Part shown: in pieces, positions 21,251-31,498 of the stretch
Numbering within the stretch: position 1 is the first letter of the stretch
Layout of the letters: each line of letters begins with the position of its first letter
Source of the DNA: Nemertoderma westbladi
Lineage: Eukaryota > Xenacoelomorpha > Nemertodermatida > Nemertodermatidae
NCBI GenBank assembly: GCA_032718475.1
Contig: JAUCBJ010008074.1
Location: forward strand, 1-64,000
Direction of reading: 5' to 3'
DNA: 64,000 nucleotides
The notes under the pieces: model-generated
Database searches by the model: none
The model's input: the letters and a program-made list of their open reading frames with translations, nothing else
What the model was told of the DNA's origin: nothing
Made by a program: the position numbers and the translations under genes

Positions 21251-24200
21251 CAGGGTGACATTCCCCCATCACAATATCAACAATATACCCCGACAGGAAC
21301 AAGAACAACGAGACCCCTAGATGAAAACAGGTCGTGTGATACAGACATATGGAGGGGGCCGCTACCCCCGATGACATATCCGAGTCAGAGAAGATCAAGA
21401 AGTAGGACGGACGAACCGCACCAGACAGGGGAAACTATACAGCACCCGTCGAATCCATTAGAAGCGCAGGCAATGGGGATGGCCACGTTGATCGATGCGT
21501 TGAAAACGAGGATCGAATTACCACCCGTGGAACCGTTCAAATTCGATGGGAGCAGGCCGGAAGAATACTTACAGTTCCGGCGAATGTATAGTAACGAAAT
21601 ACTAACAAAAAACTTGACGCAGGCGGAGTGCCTGAAGTATCTACAAGTGTACACGGGAGGCCCAGCATACGACATCGTGAGGCAATACCAAGGAATAGAG
21701 GGCGGCTTCACGACAGCATGGCGGGCACTGGATAGGGAATACGGGCACCCGGCCAAGATCATCAGGCAAACGCTGAGAGGCATAACATCGGGTGGCCTAC
21801 AGGATAATCCCGTTAGCATTAAGACGTTTGCTAACAAAGTCGAGAAGGCGCTGATCGTGCTGAAGACGTTAGACGCGCCATACGAACTCAACGCGTCCAA
21901 TAACATCACCACGATAGCGCAGGCACTACCGAGCTGGCTGCGCAACAAATGGAGGAAGGTTGCTTTCTCCACCCGAGACAAGAAGGGTGCGGAACCAGGT
22001 TTAGAAGAAATGTCAAACTTCTTAAATTACGAAGCTGAACTAATAACGGACCCAGTCTATAGTGAAGATAGCCTGGGAAAGGGACCAAAGACAGATCACT
22101 ACAGGCCCAAACCAGAGCACAATACATCGAACGCGCTACCGAGACTCAGGCAATCATTGCCATATGCAGCGACGCAGGGGACTGCAAGTCCACAGACAAG
22201 CGAAGATAGGACAACATCAAGGGACGGACAGGGGAACAATAACAACATGAATAAACATAACCCCAGTACGTCCAGTAGGTCAAACCCAGTCAATAAGAAT
22301 AGTAGGGACTTTGGTACGAATATAACTGCGATACGCAATGCATTGTATAAAGAGGGCTATGACCCAAAGAGCAAATGCCAGTTACACGCAAATGCGCTTC
22401 ATAAAACCATGAACTGCAGGTACTGGCAGGCGCTACCGAGGCAAGACCAGATAGATTACGCGTCGAGCAATAAAATCTGCTCGCGATGTGTGAAAAGTGG
22501 ACACAAGGCCAGGGAATGCCAAGAGAAACCGGTCAAGTTTGGCCAGAGGAGAGGCCAGACGATGGCAACGAGCACAGTAGGGGCGAAGAAGAGAGGAACA
22601 GTGCTACTTGGAGTAGTACCAGTACGAGTGATCGGGGAAGGCAATCGATCAGTAACAACATTAATGCTGGTTGATAGTGGAGCTGCCTTCACATTAGTTG
22701 AGGAATGGGTAGCCGAAGAAATAGGGTTGAGAACGAGGCCAAGCAGGATGGCGGTGACAACCATCTCTAGCAAAGACGAGATCCTAGAGATGAGGACAGG
22801 ACGGTGCGCAATTGCAGCAGTGGCACCAGGATGCGATTATGGGGCAACCATCGACCCCATCCAAGTAATAGAGTCAATTAACATCAATGCCAGGCGGCCA
22901 ACCAACATCGAGGTCGAGCAATACAAATTCCTGGACAACATTGACTTCTCAATCCCAGACGTGGACGTTAGGAAGGTATCCATCATAGTAGGCATGGACT
23001 GCCCAACGGCCCACGAGAGAATGCAGACGGTCTTCGGCGAAGACAAGCAGAGCGACCCGGTGGCCATATTAACGCCATTCGGGTGGACGCTGAGTGGTCC
23101 AATTAAGAGCAAGATACCATTCAGGATGTCGGAGACATCAGGATGCATGTTCGCGGGAACAATGCAGGAAATGGGTGACGAGGGAGCAGAGGAGCAGCTT
23201 AAAAGACTGCTCAGACAGGACTTCGAGGGACTGAAAGAGACCGGGGTCGGGACCTCGGTAGAAGACAAGCAGGCTCTACAAAGCGTGGAGGAAACGATGA
23301 CGTGTGATGAGGGGCGGTATACAATAGGAATGGTGTGGAAACTACCGAAGATACCGCTACCCGATAATAGAGGGATGGTGCTCACGAGACTCCGCAAGCT
23401 GAAACAAACACTACAACGGAGCCCCGAGAAGAACGAGTACATTCACAAAACCATTAAGAAGTACGTCGAGAAAGGATGGGCCGTGGAGTTACCGGTCGAC
23501 GAACCGAACACGGACAGGACATACTACCTGCCACTCCACGTAGCTTTAGACCCAAAGAAAGGTAAACTTAGGATGGTAGTCGATGCATCGGCAAAGACCG
23601 ACGGAAAGTGCTTAAACGATTACCTACTAGAGGGCCCAAACATATACAATTCGGGCATAGAAGTACTACTTAGATTTAGGAATGGGAAACACGCCTTCAC
23701 GTGTGACATAGAAGGCATGTTCAACCAAGTCCGAGTAACAGAAGAAGATAGTGACAGTCAACGCTTCTTATGGTATAACGGCGAAGAAGAACCGCCGGTA
23801 ATACCAGCGTATAAGATGGTAGTACAAAATATGGGGGCCAAGTCGTCCTCGTTTACGACGACTATGGCAGTGAGAGACACGGTAAAGGGCAAGGAAGATA
23901 GATATAGCAGTAGGGCCGTCGACATGATCAGACGCGGTTTCTACGTAGACGACGGCATGGAGTCTGGAAATACGGTTGAGGAGATACTGGAAACAGGGCG
24001 CGAGGTTCGCGACATCCTGAAAGGATCCGGCTTCAACCTGACCAAATTCCAATCCAGTTCAGAAGAATTTATCAGGGAAATAGAAGACAAGAAACCAGAA
24101 TCGACCATGGACAACCCTACAACAGCCAAAGGACAGGACATGGCGATTAAGAGAACGGAATCCCAGCAGAAGGCGTTGGGAATCGTGTGGGATAGAAAAA

Positions 24201-26581
24201 CAGACGAACTGAAGTATCAGCTGAGCCAGGAGGGCGCAGACACCCATACGAAGAGGGGTTACGTATCGTATATAGCAAGGATATACGATCCCCTAGGCCT
24301 AGCATCCCCATTACTAGTCACGGGGAAACAGATACTCAAGAGAGTATATAAGTTGAAGGATGAGTGGGACGTAGAGGTACCAGAAGACATCAAGAAACAG
24401 TGGAGCAAATGGACAGGAGACTTGGAGAGGATGGGAACATACAACATGCCGCGAGTGTATTTCCCGGACGGGAACATGACGAATCTGGACCTACATATGT
24501 TCTCCGACGCGTCGTTAGAGGCATACGGAGCGGCACTCTATTTAGTACAACGAGAGGGGCCTCACAAGCCCAGACTAGCCTTTAGCAAAGCTAAGTCAAC
24601 GCCGCCAGATTCAGCATCTGTTCCCAAGTTAGAATTGACAGCCGCGAGACTAGGAGTTAGAGCCACAGCCTACCTAGTGGATACAATTCCCAACATAGTG
24701 GAGACACACTACTGGACGGACTCCATGGTAGTGCTTGGTTGGCTACACAACGAAAAGACGAGGTACCCGATATTCGTCGCGAATAGAGTGGACGAAATAA
24801 GGGCGAGCACAGAACTGGAAAGGTGGCACTACTGCCCAACAGACGAGAACCCAGCGGACTTGCTGTCGAGGGGCGTGGAACGCCACACTTTCTTAAAGAA
24901 AGAAGCATTGTGGCAACACGGGCCACAATTTCTGAGCGATAGGGAGGCCTGGCCGCCGATGAGGAAGGTGGACCCGGGCTCGGAAGTAGTATCAGAAGGA
25001 GAAGAGGGAGATTCAGAGGGAGAAGAGATATACTCCCAGATGGTGAGGGAGATCAGGGACGTGCAACCAGGAAGGGAACTGTGCGATAACCCGACGGATA
25101 AACTCCTCAGCTACAGTTCTAGTTGGTATAAGACCAAGAAACTAGTGGCGTACTGGAGAGCCTTTGGGAATTTCCTTGCGGGAGTCGGCAAGGACAAGAA
25201 GACCAGGACAACCATAGATCTGGAAGGAGCGGCCAAGGCAGTGATCCGCTATGAACAACGCAAGAACTACGGCGACGAGGTGGAACGTGTCGGTAACCAA
25301 CAACATCTCCGACGGGATAGCGAGCTGATCACGCTGTCGCCACAACTCAACGAGGATGGGATCCTAGTAATGAATTCTAGGGTGGGATATAACAACAGTA
25401 TAGTCGTACCACCGAAACCCATCATCATTCCCACAGGATCGCCCATAGTCCACCAGATCATATGGGACTCCCACAAATCGATACTGCATGGGGGCACCAA
25501 CCGAACCCTCACAGAGATAAGGAGGACCTATTGGGTCAAACAATTAAGGAAGAAGGTGAAAGCGGTAGTGGGACAGTGTCAGACCTGCCGACGAGCGAAG
25601 AAGGAGCGAGCCGTACAGGAGATGGCGCCACTACCGGCGAGTAGGGTAAAACAGCACGACCCGCCATTTACACATTGCGGTGTGGACATGTTCGGGCCGA
25701 TAAAGATCAAGGTGATGCGACACACGGAGAAACGCTACGGTATTATCTTCGTATGCAACAACACGCGGGCGGTAGGGATAGAACTCGCCCAAGATGCAAC
25801 CGCATCAGCCTTCATTAACGCCTTAGAAAGGTTTAGGGACCGCAAAGGTGGGACGATCGCAGTGATATACAGCGACAACGGCACCAACTTTGTGGGCGCA
25901 GAGAGTGAGATGGCAGAGGCCTTAGAAATCTTGGAGGGAGAAGAAGTCAGGGCGGCCATGAGAAGACGACAAGTGAAGTGGGAGAGAAGGACGCCGTATG
26001 CACCACATACGTTAGGATGCGTCGAGAGACTCGTGGGCAGTTCAAAACGTCTAATGACGAAGCTGATGAACACCCACATGGTCACTGAAGACGTCTTACG
26101 GACAGTACTTGCGAAGTGCGAGGGGATAATTAATAGCAGACCGCTATACCCGGAGAATGATGACCCTGAGTCATTAGATGTGCTGACGCCTAGCCATTTC
26201 CTCATGGAAAGGCCAGCGACCATAGATATGCGGGGTGTAGACCCAGATGATATACACTCCCGCCAAAGTTGGAAAGTAGCTAAAGCAATTAGCGCAGAGT
26301 ATTGGAGGAGGTGGGTAGAAGAATACCTACCCACGCTCCATAAGCGAAGCAAGTGGAGGAAGCCAAATAGGGAGTTGAGAGAGGGAGATCTCGTAATCGT
26401 CACGGATGATACTATCATCAACAACCAATGGCGGTTGGCGAGAGTTGTAGGCACCTACTCCGACAGGGACGGAAGAGTCCGATCGGTAGAAGTGCGGATA
26501 GGTGGAAAGATAGGTGCGAAAGACAGAAAAACCTACAGGAGAGCAGTAGGTAAATGCTGTCTTCTAGAAGGGGCACCTTAA
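21251..26581 (+). CDS. BEL1 Gag-Pol polyprotein: Gag core, PR, RT, RNase H, IN
   Basis: The frame is open from about 21191 (no ATG at its head) to TAA at 26581, about 1790 codons. Numbering from 21191: a Gag domain of the DUF1759 type with FKFDGSRPEEYLQFRRMY near 115-135; a zinc knuckle C.RC..SGHKARECQ near 430; an aspartic protease LVDSGAAFTL near 493; RT with RMVVDASA near 795 and catalytic FYVDDG near 917; RNase H with FSDASLEAYG near 1103; an integrase HHCC finger at 1432-1465; and the integrase core with GVDMFGP, YSDNGTNF and Glu in GCVERLVG (near 1497, 1559, 1611). A BEL-type C-terminal domain ends the protein. No break lies inside PR-RT-RH-IN, so the copy may be active. Confidence 0.95.
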   Translation, partial: QGDIPPSQYQQYTPTGTRTTRPLDENRSCDTDIWRGPLPPMTYPSQRRSRSRTDEPHQTGETIQHPSNPLEAQAMGMATLIDALKTRIELPPVEPFKFDGSRPEEYLQFRRMYSNEILTKNLTQAECLKYLQVYTGGPAYDIVRQYQGIEGGFTTAWRALDREYGHPAKIIRQTLRGITSGGLQDNPVSIKTFANKVEKALIVLKTLDAPYELNASNNITTIAQALPSWLRNKWRKVAFSTRDKKGAEPGLEEMSNFLNYEAELITDPVYSEDSLGKGPKTDHYRPKPEHNTSNALPRLRQSLPYAATQGTASPQTSEDRTTSRDGQGNNNNMNKHNPSTSSRSNPVNKNSRDFGTNITAIRNALYKEGYDPKSKCQLHANALHKTMNCRYWQALPRQDQIDYASSNKICSRCVKSGHKARECQEKPVKFGQRRGQTMATSTVGAKKRGTVLLGVVPVRVIGEGNRSVTTLMLVDSGAAFTLVEEWVAEEIGLRTRPSRMAVTTISSKDEILEMRTGRCAIAAVAPGCDYGATIDPIQVIESININARRPTNIEVEQYKFLDNIDFSIPDVDVRKVSIIVGMDCPTAHERMQTVFGEDKQSDPVAILTPFGWTLSGPIKSKIPFRMSETSGCMFAGTMQEMGDEGAEEQLKRLLRQDFEGLKETGVGTSVEDKQALQSVEETMTCDEGRYTIGMVWKLPKIPLPDNRGMVLTRLRKLKQTLQRSPEKNEYIHKTIKKYVEKGWAVELPVDEPNTDRTYYLPLHVALDPKKGKLRMVVDASAKTDGKCLNDYLLEGPNIYNSGIEVLLRFRNGKHAFTCDIEGMFNQVRVTEEDSDSQRFLWYNGEEEPPVIPAYKMVVQNMGAKSSSFTTTMAVRDTVKGKEDRYSSRAVDMIRRGFYVDDGMESGNTVEEILETGREVRDILKGSGFNLTKFQSSSEEFIREIEDKKPESTMDNPTTAKGQDMAIKRTESQQKALGIVWDRKTDELKYQLSQEGADTHTKRGYVSYIARIYDPLGLASPLLVTGKQILKRVYKLKDEWDVEVPEDIKKQWSKWTGDLERMGTYNMPRVYFPDGNMTNLDLHMFSDASLEAYGAALYLVQREGPHKPRLAFSKAKSTPPDSASVPKLELTAARLGVRATAYLVDTIPNIVETHYWTDSMVVLGWLHNEKTRYPIFVANRVDEIRASTELERWHYCPTDENPADLLSRGVERHTFLKKEALWQHGPQFLSDREAWPPMRKVDPGSEVVSEGEEGDSEGEEIYSQMVREIRDVQPGRELCDNPTDKLLSYSSSWYKTKKLVAYWRAFGNFLAGVGKDKKTRTTIDLEGAAKAVIRYEQRKNYGDEVERVGNQQHLRRDSELITLSPQLNEDGILVMNSRVGYNNSIVVPPKPIIIPTGSPIVHQIIWDSHKSILHGGTNRTLTEIRRTYWVKQLRKKVKAVVGQCQTCRRAKKERAVQEMAPLPASRVKQHDPPFTHCGVDMFGPIKIKVMRHTEKRYGIIFVCNNTRAVGIELAQDATASAFINALERFRDRKGGTIAVIYSDNGTNFVGAESEMAEALEILEGEEVRAAMRRRQVKWERRTPYAPHTLGCVERLVGSSKRLMTKLMNTHMVTEDVLRTVLAKCEGIINSRPLYPENDDPESLDVLTPSHFLMERPATIDMRGVDPDDIHSRQSWKVAKAISAEYWRRWVEEYLPTLHKRSKWRKPNRELREGDLVIVTDDTIINNQWRLARVVGTYSDRDGRVRSVEVRIGGKIGAKDRKTYRRAVGKCCLLEGAP

Positions 26582-27718
26582 ATTAGAGTTAGTGTGAAGT
26601 TTAGTCGTCCAAGTTTTGGACTGAGGGGGGTGGGATTGAGGGCGAGACACCCTTCCCACACAAATAAAATAAAATAAAACAAAAATAAATAAAAGTTAGT
26701 TAGTTAGTAGGTACGTAGTACCTAGAGTTAGTTAGTTAGTAGGTACGTAGTACCTAGAGTTAGTTAGTTAGTAGGTACGTAGTACCTAGAGTTAGTTAGT
26801 TAGTAGGTACGTAGTACCTAGAGTTAGTTAGTTAGTAGGTACGTAGTACCTAGTTAGAGTTAGAGGGTACGTAGTACCTAGTTAGAGTTAGAGGGTACGT
26901 AAAGCCTAGTTAGAGTTAGAGGGTAGGTAGTACCGATAGTTAGAGAGTTAGTAGGTACGTAGTACCTAGTTAGAGTTAGAGTTAGAGGGTACGTAATGCC
27001 TAGTTAGAGTTAGAGTTAGAGGGTAGGTAGTACCGATAGTTAGAGAGTTAGTAGGTACGTAGTACCTAGTTAGAGTTAGAGTTAGAGGGTACGTAATGCC
27101 TAGTTAGAGTTAGAGTTAGAGGGTAGGTAGTACCGATAGAGTTAGAGTTAGTAGGTACGTGGTACCTAGTTAGAGTTAGAGTTAGAGGGTACGTAGTACC
27201 GATAGTTAGAAAGAGAGAGTAAGAGGTAAAAGGGGTAAAAAAAAATAGGATATAGATATTAGATAGCAGTAAGTAGAGTTAGTAGCGAGAGGGGGGCATA
27301 TGAGTGCAGCTGGATAAATCGTGTGGCCACACGACGCATACGGCTGTACTGCATAGGCCCACTGAGTAGGCCAGAATATGGATCAGAGAGAGAATAGAAT
27401 AAATCCATAGGCAGTAGTAAGTAGTAGGACAGTAGAATCAAAGAAAAATAAATAAATAAATAGAATAGGGCTAAAATCGGAAAATAGTGGTAACACAAGG
27501 AAAGTCGTTCTAGAACATAATAAAAGTAACGGACGGAAATTGTAAATTAGGCTGATTTACTAGCTCCGAAATTAATTAGATTAAATTAAGCTTGAAAGGC
27601 GCAGTTAAGTAGAAAAGCAGGCCATTATCGAACTGTAAGAAACATCTTAGTACATCACTCATCTGTATTGCGCCTTGGTAAGGCACCACCCTACAGGTGA
27701 GCGAGTGTAGTGTTCGGA
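26582..27718 (+). repeat. BEL1 pol-ORF3 spacer: AATAAA cluster and 32-bp repeats
   Basis: Just after the pol stop are several overlapping AATAAA hexamers (about 26661-26692), possible polyadenylation signals. From about 26690 to 27215, a 32-bp unit repeats, perfectly at first and then with variants. Each unit contains the hairpin GGTAC-GTA-GTACC beside GTTAGTTAGTTA runs. The last 500 bp to ORF3 is AT-rich unique sequence. CTACAG|GTGAGC at about 27692-27703 resembles a splice junction just ahead of ORF3. Confidence 0.85.
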
Positions 27719-30253
27719 ATGGCGAGTAAGCTGATCAGGAAGAGAAAAGCGGAGTCGGGAGGAAAAGAAATATTGGTGGATTTCACCGAAAGACACCCGG
27801 AGGAGAAGACGAGAGGATACTACGAGAGGTTGGAAAGGGGTCACGCGGCACGAGCGCTGCAGGATCACTTCCGGGAGGCGCACGAACAGCGGTTGGTCGG
27901 GACCTACGGGACGCCGTCGCTGGATAACGCGATCTTCCAACACTTCCACTACGTGGTGAAAGGAGACGAGGCGAAGTTCGGGATTCCGAAGTATCCGAGG
28001 GAATCGCCGAGGAAGGACTGGAAAAGATTCATAGAGTCCGTCAACAGAGGAGGATATATGATCCTAGATGACGAGGGAACCGTGGAAGACGAAGCGGGTT
28101 CGAGACGAGGAACGGCAGGGTCGGCCAGGACCATACTCTTGCATTTGGCAGCGCCAAATGGGGACATCTTCTTATTCGACCTAGGGACGTATGGGAAGAA
28201 GGACGGGCCGAAATTAGACCGACTGCCGAAAGCGGTACAGGTCTTAGTAAGAGAGAAGTCGACGACGAAAGTGGGATCGGCGATTCGCGAGGACGCGGAG
28301 AGGATCATCGGTCCGGACGCCACCAACCTCCTGGATATGCAGAAAGTCTTTATGGCTATGACGGCACCGGATGGATTGGGGGTGGTCGAGAACTCAGGCC
28401 AATGCGGGGCGGTGGCGATGGGCCAATTATTGGGGCTCGTATGCCACAAACCAATGGATTGGGGGAAGTTTAGGGAAGAATACGGAGCGGAACTAGCGAA
28501 CTCGCTGAAGTGGGGAGCGAGACCGGGAAAGCAGGAGGTATATCAGTTTCGCAGAGGAGCGATAAAGGTATATCAGAAGCGATATATCCTGCAGGAGGAC
28601 TGGATGATGATAAGTTTACTTAACTTATTCATGACCGTAGTTATCGAAAGGGAACCAGGGGCATTTCTGTTATCGGGATCACCCCTAAGCTACAGGAGAG
28701 CCTTTAAGACGGCCTTTGACGGTCTGGTAGACCACCCGGGGCTGAAGGGCGAGTCGGTGTACTACAACAGCCGACATCTGGTAGATGGGGAAACGGATAC
28801 ACCGTATCAGAGATGGGAGCAGCTAGAGATGGATAGACGGGAAGCAAAGCGACTGGAAGAAGTCGCTAGACGGGAGAGGATAGAAGCAGAGGAGAGGGAA
28901 GAGGAGGCCAGGACACAGAGTTATGGCTTCGAGGAACAGGCGGGCCTAGACGAGCTTCATTGGACTTCGTCAGGGAGTTCGGGGGAGTCTCTAGGGCGAG
29001 AATTGGGATGGACGGTGGGATCGCCGAAACAGTCGACGTCGGGGTTGCAAACGATGCCCATACCAGCGGGCGCCGAGGGCGACCAACCGCCAAGGAAGTT
29101 AAGGGAGCTAGAGGGATGGAGAGCTACGGGCGAAAGCCAAGGCGGAAAGGGACATAGTGGATCCGTCGGGATACCGGGATTGGAGACGCTACCGGAAGAA
29201 GAGGACGACGACGACGAATTCGGAGAGATGCCGCCCATCGAGAGAATAGGCCACTCGGACACGGACTGGGTTGGCGGAAGGGTGGTGACGGCCAGTGGGG
29301 CGAGGGCCTTCTGGAACAGATCCGGCAAGCGGACCTGGGTGCACGAGGGGCCGGCGATGGATTTCGCAGGGAGCACCATCAGGTTGGGCGAGCAACCGGG
29401 GACGGCACCACGGATAGTATTCGGGGAGACGATGCCCGAGAGGGGCGGAGAGATCGACGTAAACAGGGAGAGCAACGTGGAGAAGTTTGCCTACCAGCGA
29501 CTCCATAGACCGCGGAGATCGCTTGGGACAAAGGACGAGGTGGGACGCGAGACATTGGTACTCGGCTGCGACTACTGTGGGAGACAGACCCATCAGGAAA
29601 GCAGCTGCCTATACCGGTTCCAACGGGGAACCTTTTGTCTCTATTGTAGAGAACCAAGTCACAGGATGGGGGCGTGTCCACGGTTGCATAACCGATGTCC
29701 AAAGTGCCACTTTCGGGGACACTACGGACGCGAGTGCGACTGGATGAGCGACGAGGAGAAGTTCACAAGGTTCGAGGAGTGGGCCGACGTCGGGGCCATG
29801 ACGCGCCAGCGCATGAAGGCCCAAGAGTTCAAGTGGGGTTTCTTCCTCATAAACCAGGAGACCCACATGGAAATCATAAAGCGAAGGTTACCGTTTACCT
29901 ATCAAGAGGTAGCTACGGCGGCATCGTTCGCCGGAGTTATGAACACGCAACGGTACCTGGACAGGTGGACACCAGAGAACCGGAGGGAGTTTAGGGATTT
30001 CTTGGCGGAACACGTACCAAAGGCAATGAAGATGATCCTATGGGACGCCACACGAGGGAAACAACCAGGCCATTCTGAGGGGCCACCGGCGAAGCGGTAT
30101 CGGGCTTTAATAACACCAGCGCCCAAGGAGCCGACGACCGGGATCAGCAAGGAAGTGGCAGCGAAGGTCCGGAAGCAGAAAGCGGATGATGCCAGAGGAA
30201 CAGTGATAACCAAGAAACGGGCCAGGGAGGAGGACGTGAGGAGGTACAGATGA
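27719..30253 (+). CDS. BEL1 ORF3: RNase D-like exonuclease domain plus three CCHC knuckles
   Basis: An 844-aa ORF from ATG 27719, located after pol where env would be. It has no signal peptide or membrane segment, so it is not an envelope protein. The N-terminal region resembles a DEDD-type 3'-5' exonuclease (RNase D/WRN/EXD class): exo I as MILDDEG (D117, E119), a predicted strand pair LLHLAAPNGDIFLFDLGT, exo II as KVGSAIREDAERI (D192), then LLDMQKVF and a LLGLVCHKPMDW segment. At the exo III site the usual Tyr-x3-Asp is YQFRRGA, with no Asp (around residues 275-280). Three canonical CX2CX4HX4C zinc knuckles follow at 617-673, then a domain with LPFTYQE. It probably binds RNA or cDNA. Whether it cuts is doubtful. 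The fold call is by motif only. Confidence 0.62.
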   Translation: MASKLIRKRKAESGGKEILVDFTERHPEEKTRGYYERLERGHAARALQDHFREAHEQRLVGTYGTPSLDNAIFQHFHYVVKGDEAKFGIPKYPRESPRKDWKRFIESVNRGGYMILDDEGTVEDEAGSRRGTAGSARTILLHLAAPNGDIFLFDLGTYGKKDGPKLDRLPKAVQVLVREKSTTKVGSAIREDAERIIGPDATNLLDMQKVFMAMTAPDGLGVVENSGQCGAVAMGQLLGLVCHKPMDWGKFREEYGAELANSLKWGARPGKQEVYQFRRGAIKVYQKRYILQEDWMMISLLNLFMTVVIEREPGAFLLSGSPLSYRRAFKTAFDGLVDHPGLKGESVYYNSRHLVDGETDTPYQRWEQLEMDRREAKRLEEVARRERIEAEEREEEARTQSYGFEEQAGLDELHWTSSGSSGESLGRELGWTVGSPKQSTSGLQTMPIPAGAEGDQPPRKLRELEGWRATGESQGGKGHSGSVGIPGLETLPEEEDDDDEFGEMPPIERIGHSDTDWVGGRVVTASGARAFWNRSGKRTWVHEGPAMDFAGSTIRLGEQPGTAPRIVFGETMPERGGEIDVNRESNVEKFAYQRLHRPRRSLGTKDEVGRETLVLGCDYCGRQTHQESSCLYRFQRGTFCLYCREPSHRMGACPRLHNRCPKCHFRGHYGRECDWMSDEEKFTRFEEWADVGAMTRQRMKAQEFKWGFFLINQETHMEIIKRRLPFTYQEVATAASFAGVMNTQRYLDRWTPENRREFRDFLAEHVPKAMKMILWDATRGKQPGHSEGPPAKRYRALITPAPKEPTTGISKEVAAKVRKQKADDARGTVITKKRAREEDVRRYR

Positions 30254-30961
30254 GTTCCCGGAGGCGAGGGAATGAGACTGAGACTGGGACGTGGTGCGCC
30301 TGGAAGGTGCCGCATGTAACGTACGAACTATTAAGTATAAATTTAATTAATGCAAATAACTATATAAGTGCAATTTGTATGTACGTACGTAGTGATTAGC
30401 AGTAAAATACATACGTTTGGAGTAAGTACTATAGTCATGCAACCTTTCTCAATTAGCTACTGGGACTGGGGGACAATTGACTATGGCACTATGGACGAGA
30501 CAACTGACAATTTCACACTTCTTGAGTGCGGCGGCACGAGAGGGGGGGGAGGTTCGTCAGGAGAGATAAAACAGTCAAAGTGGACTTGGGAACCGGAATA
30601 AGAGTGTAAAGTGCGGAGAGAGTGCGAACGCAATTCTAGTGTGGGGGGGGGGAGAATAAGAGGCTGAGTGAGGGACGAGGAGGTCCGGGGGTATGAGAGA
30701 GTTAGGGTGAGAGTAGAGGGGAGATAGGGCGAAAGTGTTGGGGAAACAAAAGTTGCGTGGGAGGCGAGCGCGACCGGCCCGACATGAGACGCCAGGCACA
30801 CAGGGTAGCGATATCATACCCATAGGGGGCGGCCTGGAAAGCCGACCCCGAGAGAAAAGAATTCCACCCCACACCCGATATTAGATCGGGATCCAGCGGG
30901 ATTGTAGCGCACTTTTTTGGTTGATGCTATCTTCTTACCGGGAAGATAGCATGGGGGGGAG
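30254..30961 (+). other. BEL1 3' untranslated region and polypurine tract
   Basis: No gene is visible. The sequence is G-rich and purine-biased, with an imperfect hairpin GATGCTATCTTC...GGAAGATAGCAT (about 30922-30952) immediately before the polypurine tract GGGGGGGAG (30953-30961) that borders the 3' LTR. BEL2 has the near-identical GGGGGGGAC at the same place. Confidence 0.8.
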
Positions 30962-31498
30962 TGTTAGCTTATTCAATCCCGCCAACACCCCATAAAGTTA
31001 TTAGCCGATAAGCAATATTGGGAGCCGCGAGATTGGGTAATTAACCAACTCACGCCATCCCAATAAGAATGGGAAGGAAGCACACAATAGAGGGTCAGGG
31101 GCCAAACCCCTAACCCAGAGAACAGGTGGAGTGAACGGGAATACTCCACGGGGCGCCAACAAGGGTATTAACCAATCAGAGGCGGGAATGGCATCGATTG
31201 AGTAGCAGTAAGGCCACCGTGCAATATAACCAATAACCTATTAATCAGTGATTCAGTTATCTCAAGTGCAGCAGTGCTAGCGTAGGGTACAGCCAATTAG
31301 TTTAGTTAGGGGATCACGGGACTTTAGTTACCGTATCCCGCCTTGTACACATTCACAATATATCTATATCTTATAACCTCCTATTATACACCGAACTTCA
31401 GAACTCAGTCACTTTATTTCATCCTTATACACGGCGGGGACGCGTGGACTAAATTACCACAACCGGATAAATCGGGATCCCCCTTGGATCCCGTCACA
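30962..31498 (+). repeat. BEL1 3' LTR
   Basis: 537 bp, TGTTAGCTTATTC...CGTCACA, nearly identical to 17395-17931. Followed by the GAGGG target duplication and the resumed minisatellite. Confidence 0.95.

Larger units (their letters stand above)
17395..31498 (+). mobile_element. BEL1: 14.1-kb BEL/Pao LTR retrotransposon with an extra ORF
   Basis: Two 537-bp LTRs (17395-17931, 30962-31498) differ at about three positions. A 5-bp target duplication GAGGG (17390-17394 and 31499-31503) within the minisatellite marks a clean insertion, in the sense orientation of VPS11. Order: LTR, leader, Gag-like ORF, Gag-Pol, AATAAA cluster, 32-bp tandem repeats, extra ORF3, 3' UTR, GGGGGGGAG purine tract, LTR. 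BEL/Pao elements are usually well under 10 kb, so this one is large. No standard TGG-type primer site follows the 5' LTR. Confidence 0.95.

Noticed and set aside
27719-30253. Envelope protein in BEL1
   Set aside because: Right position, but no signal peptide, transmembrane segment or fusion-like region. Zinc knuckles and exonuclease motifs instead.
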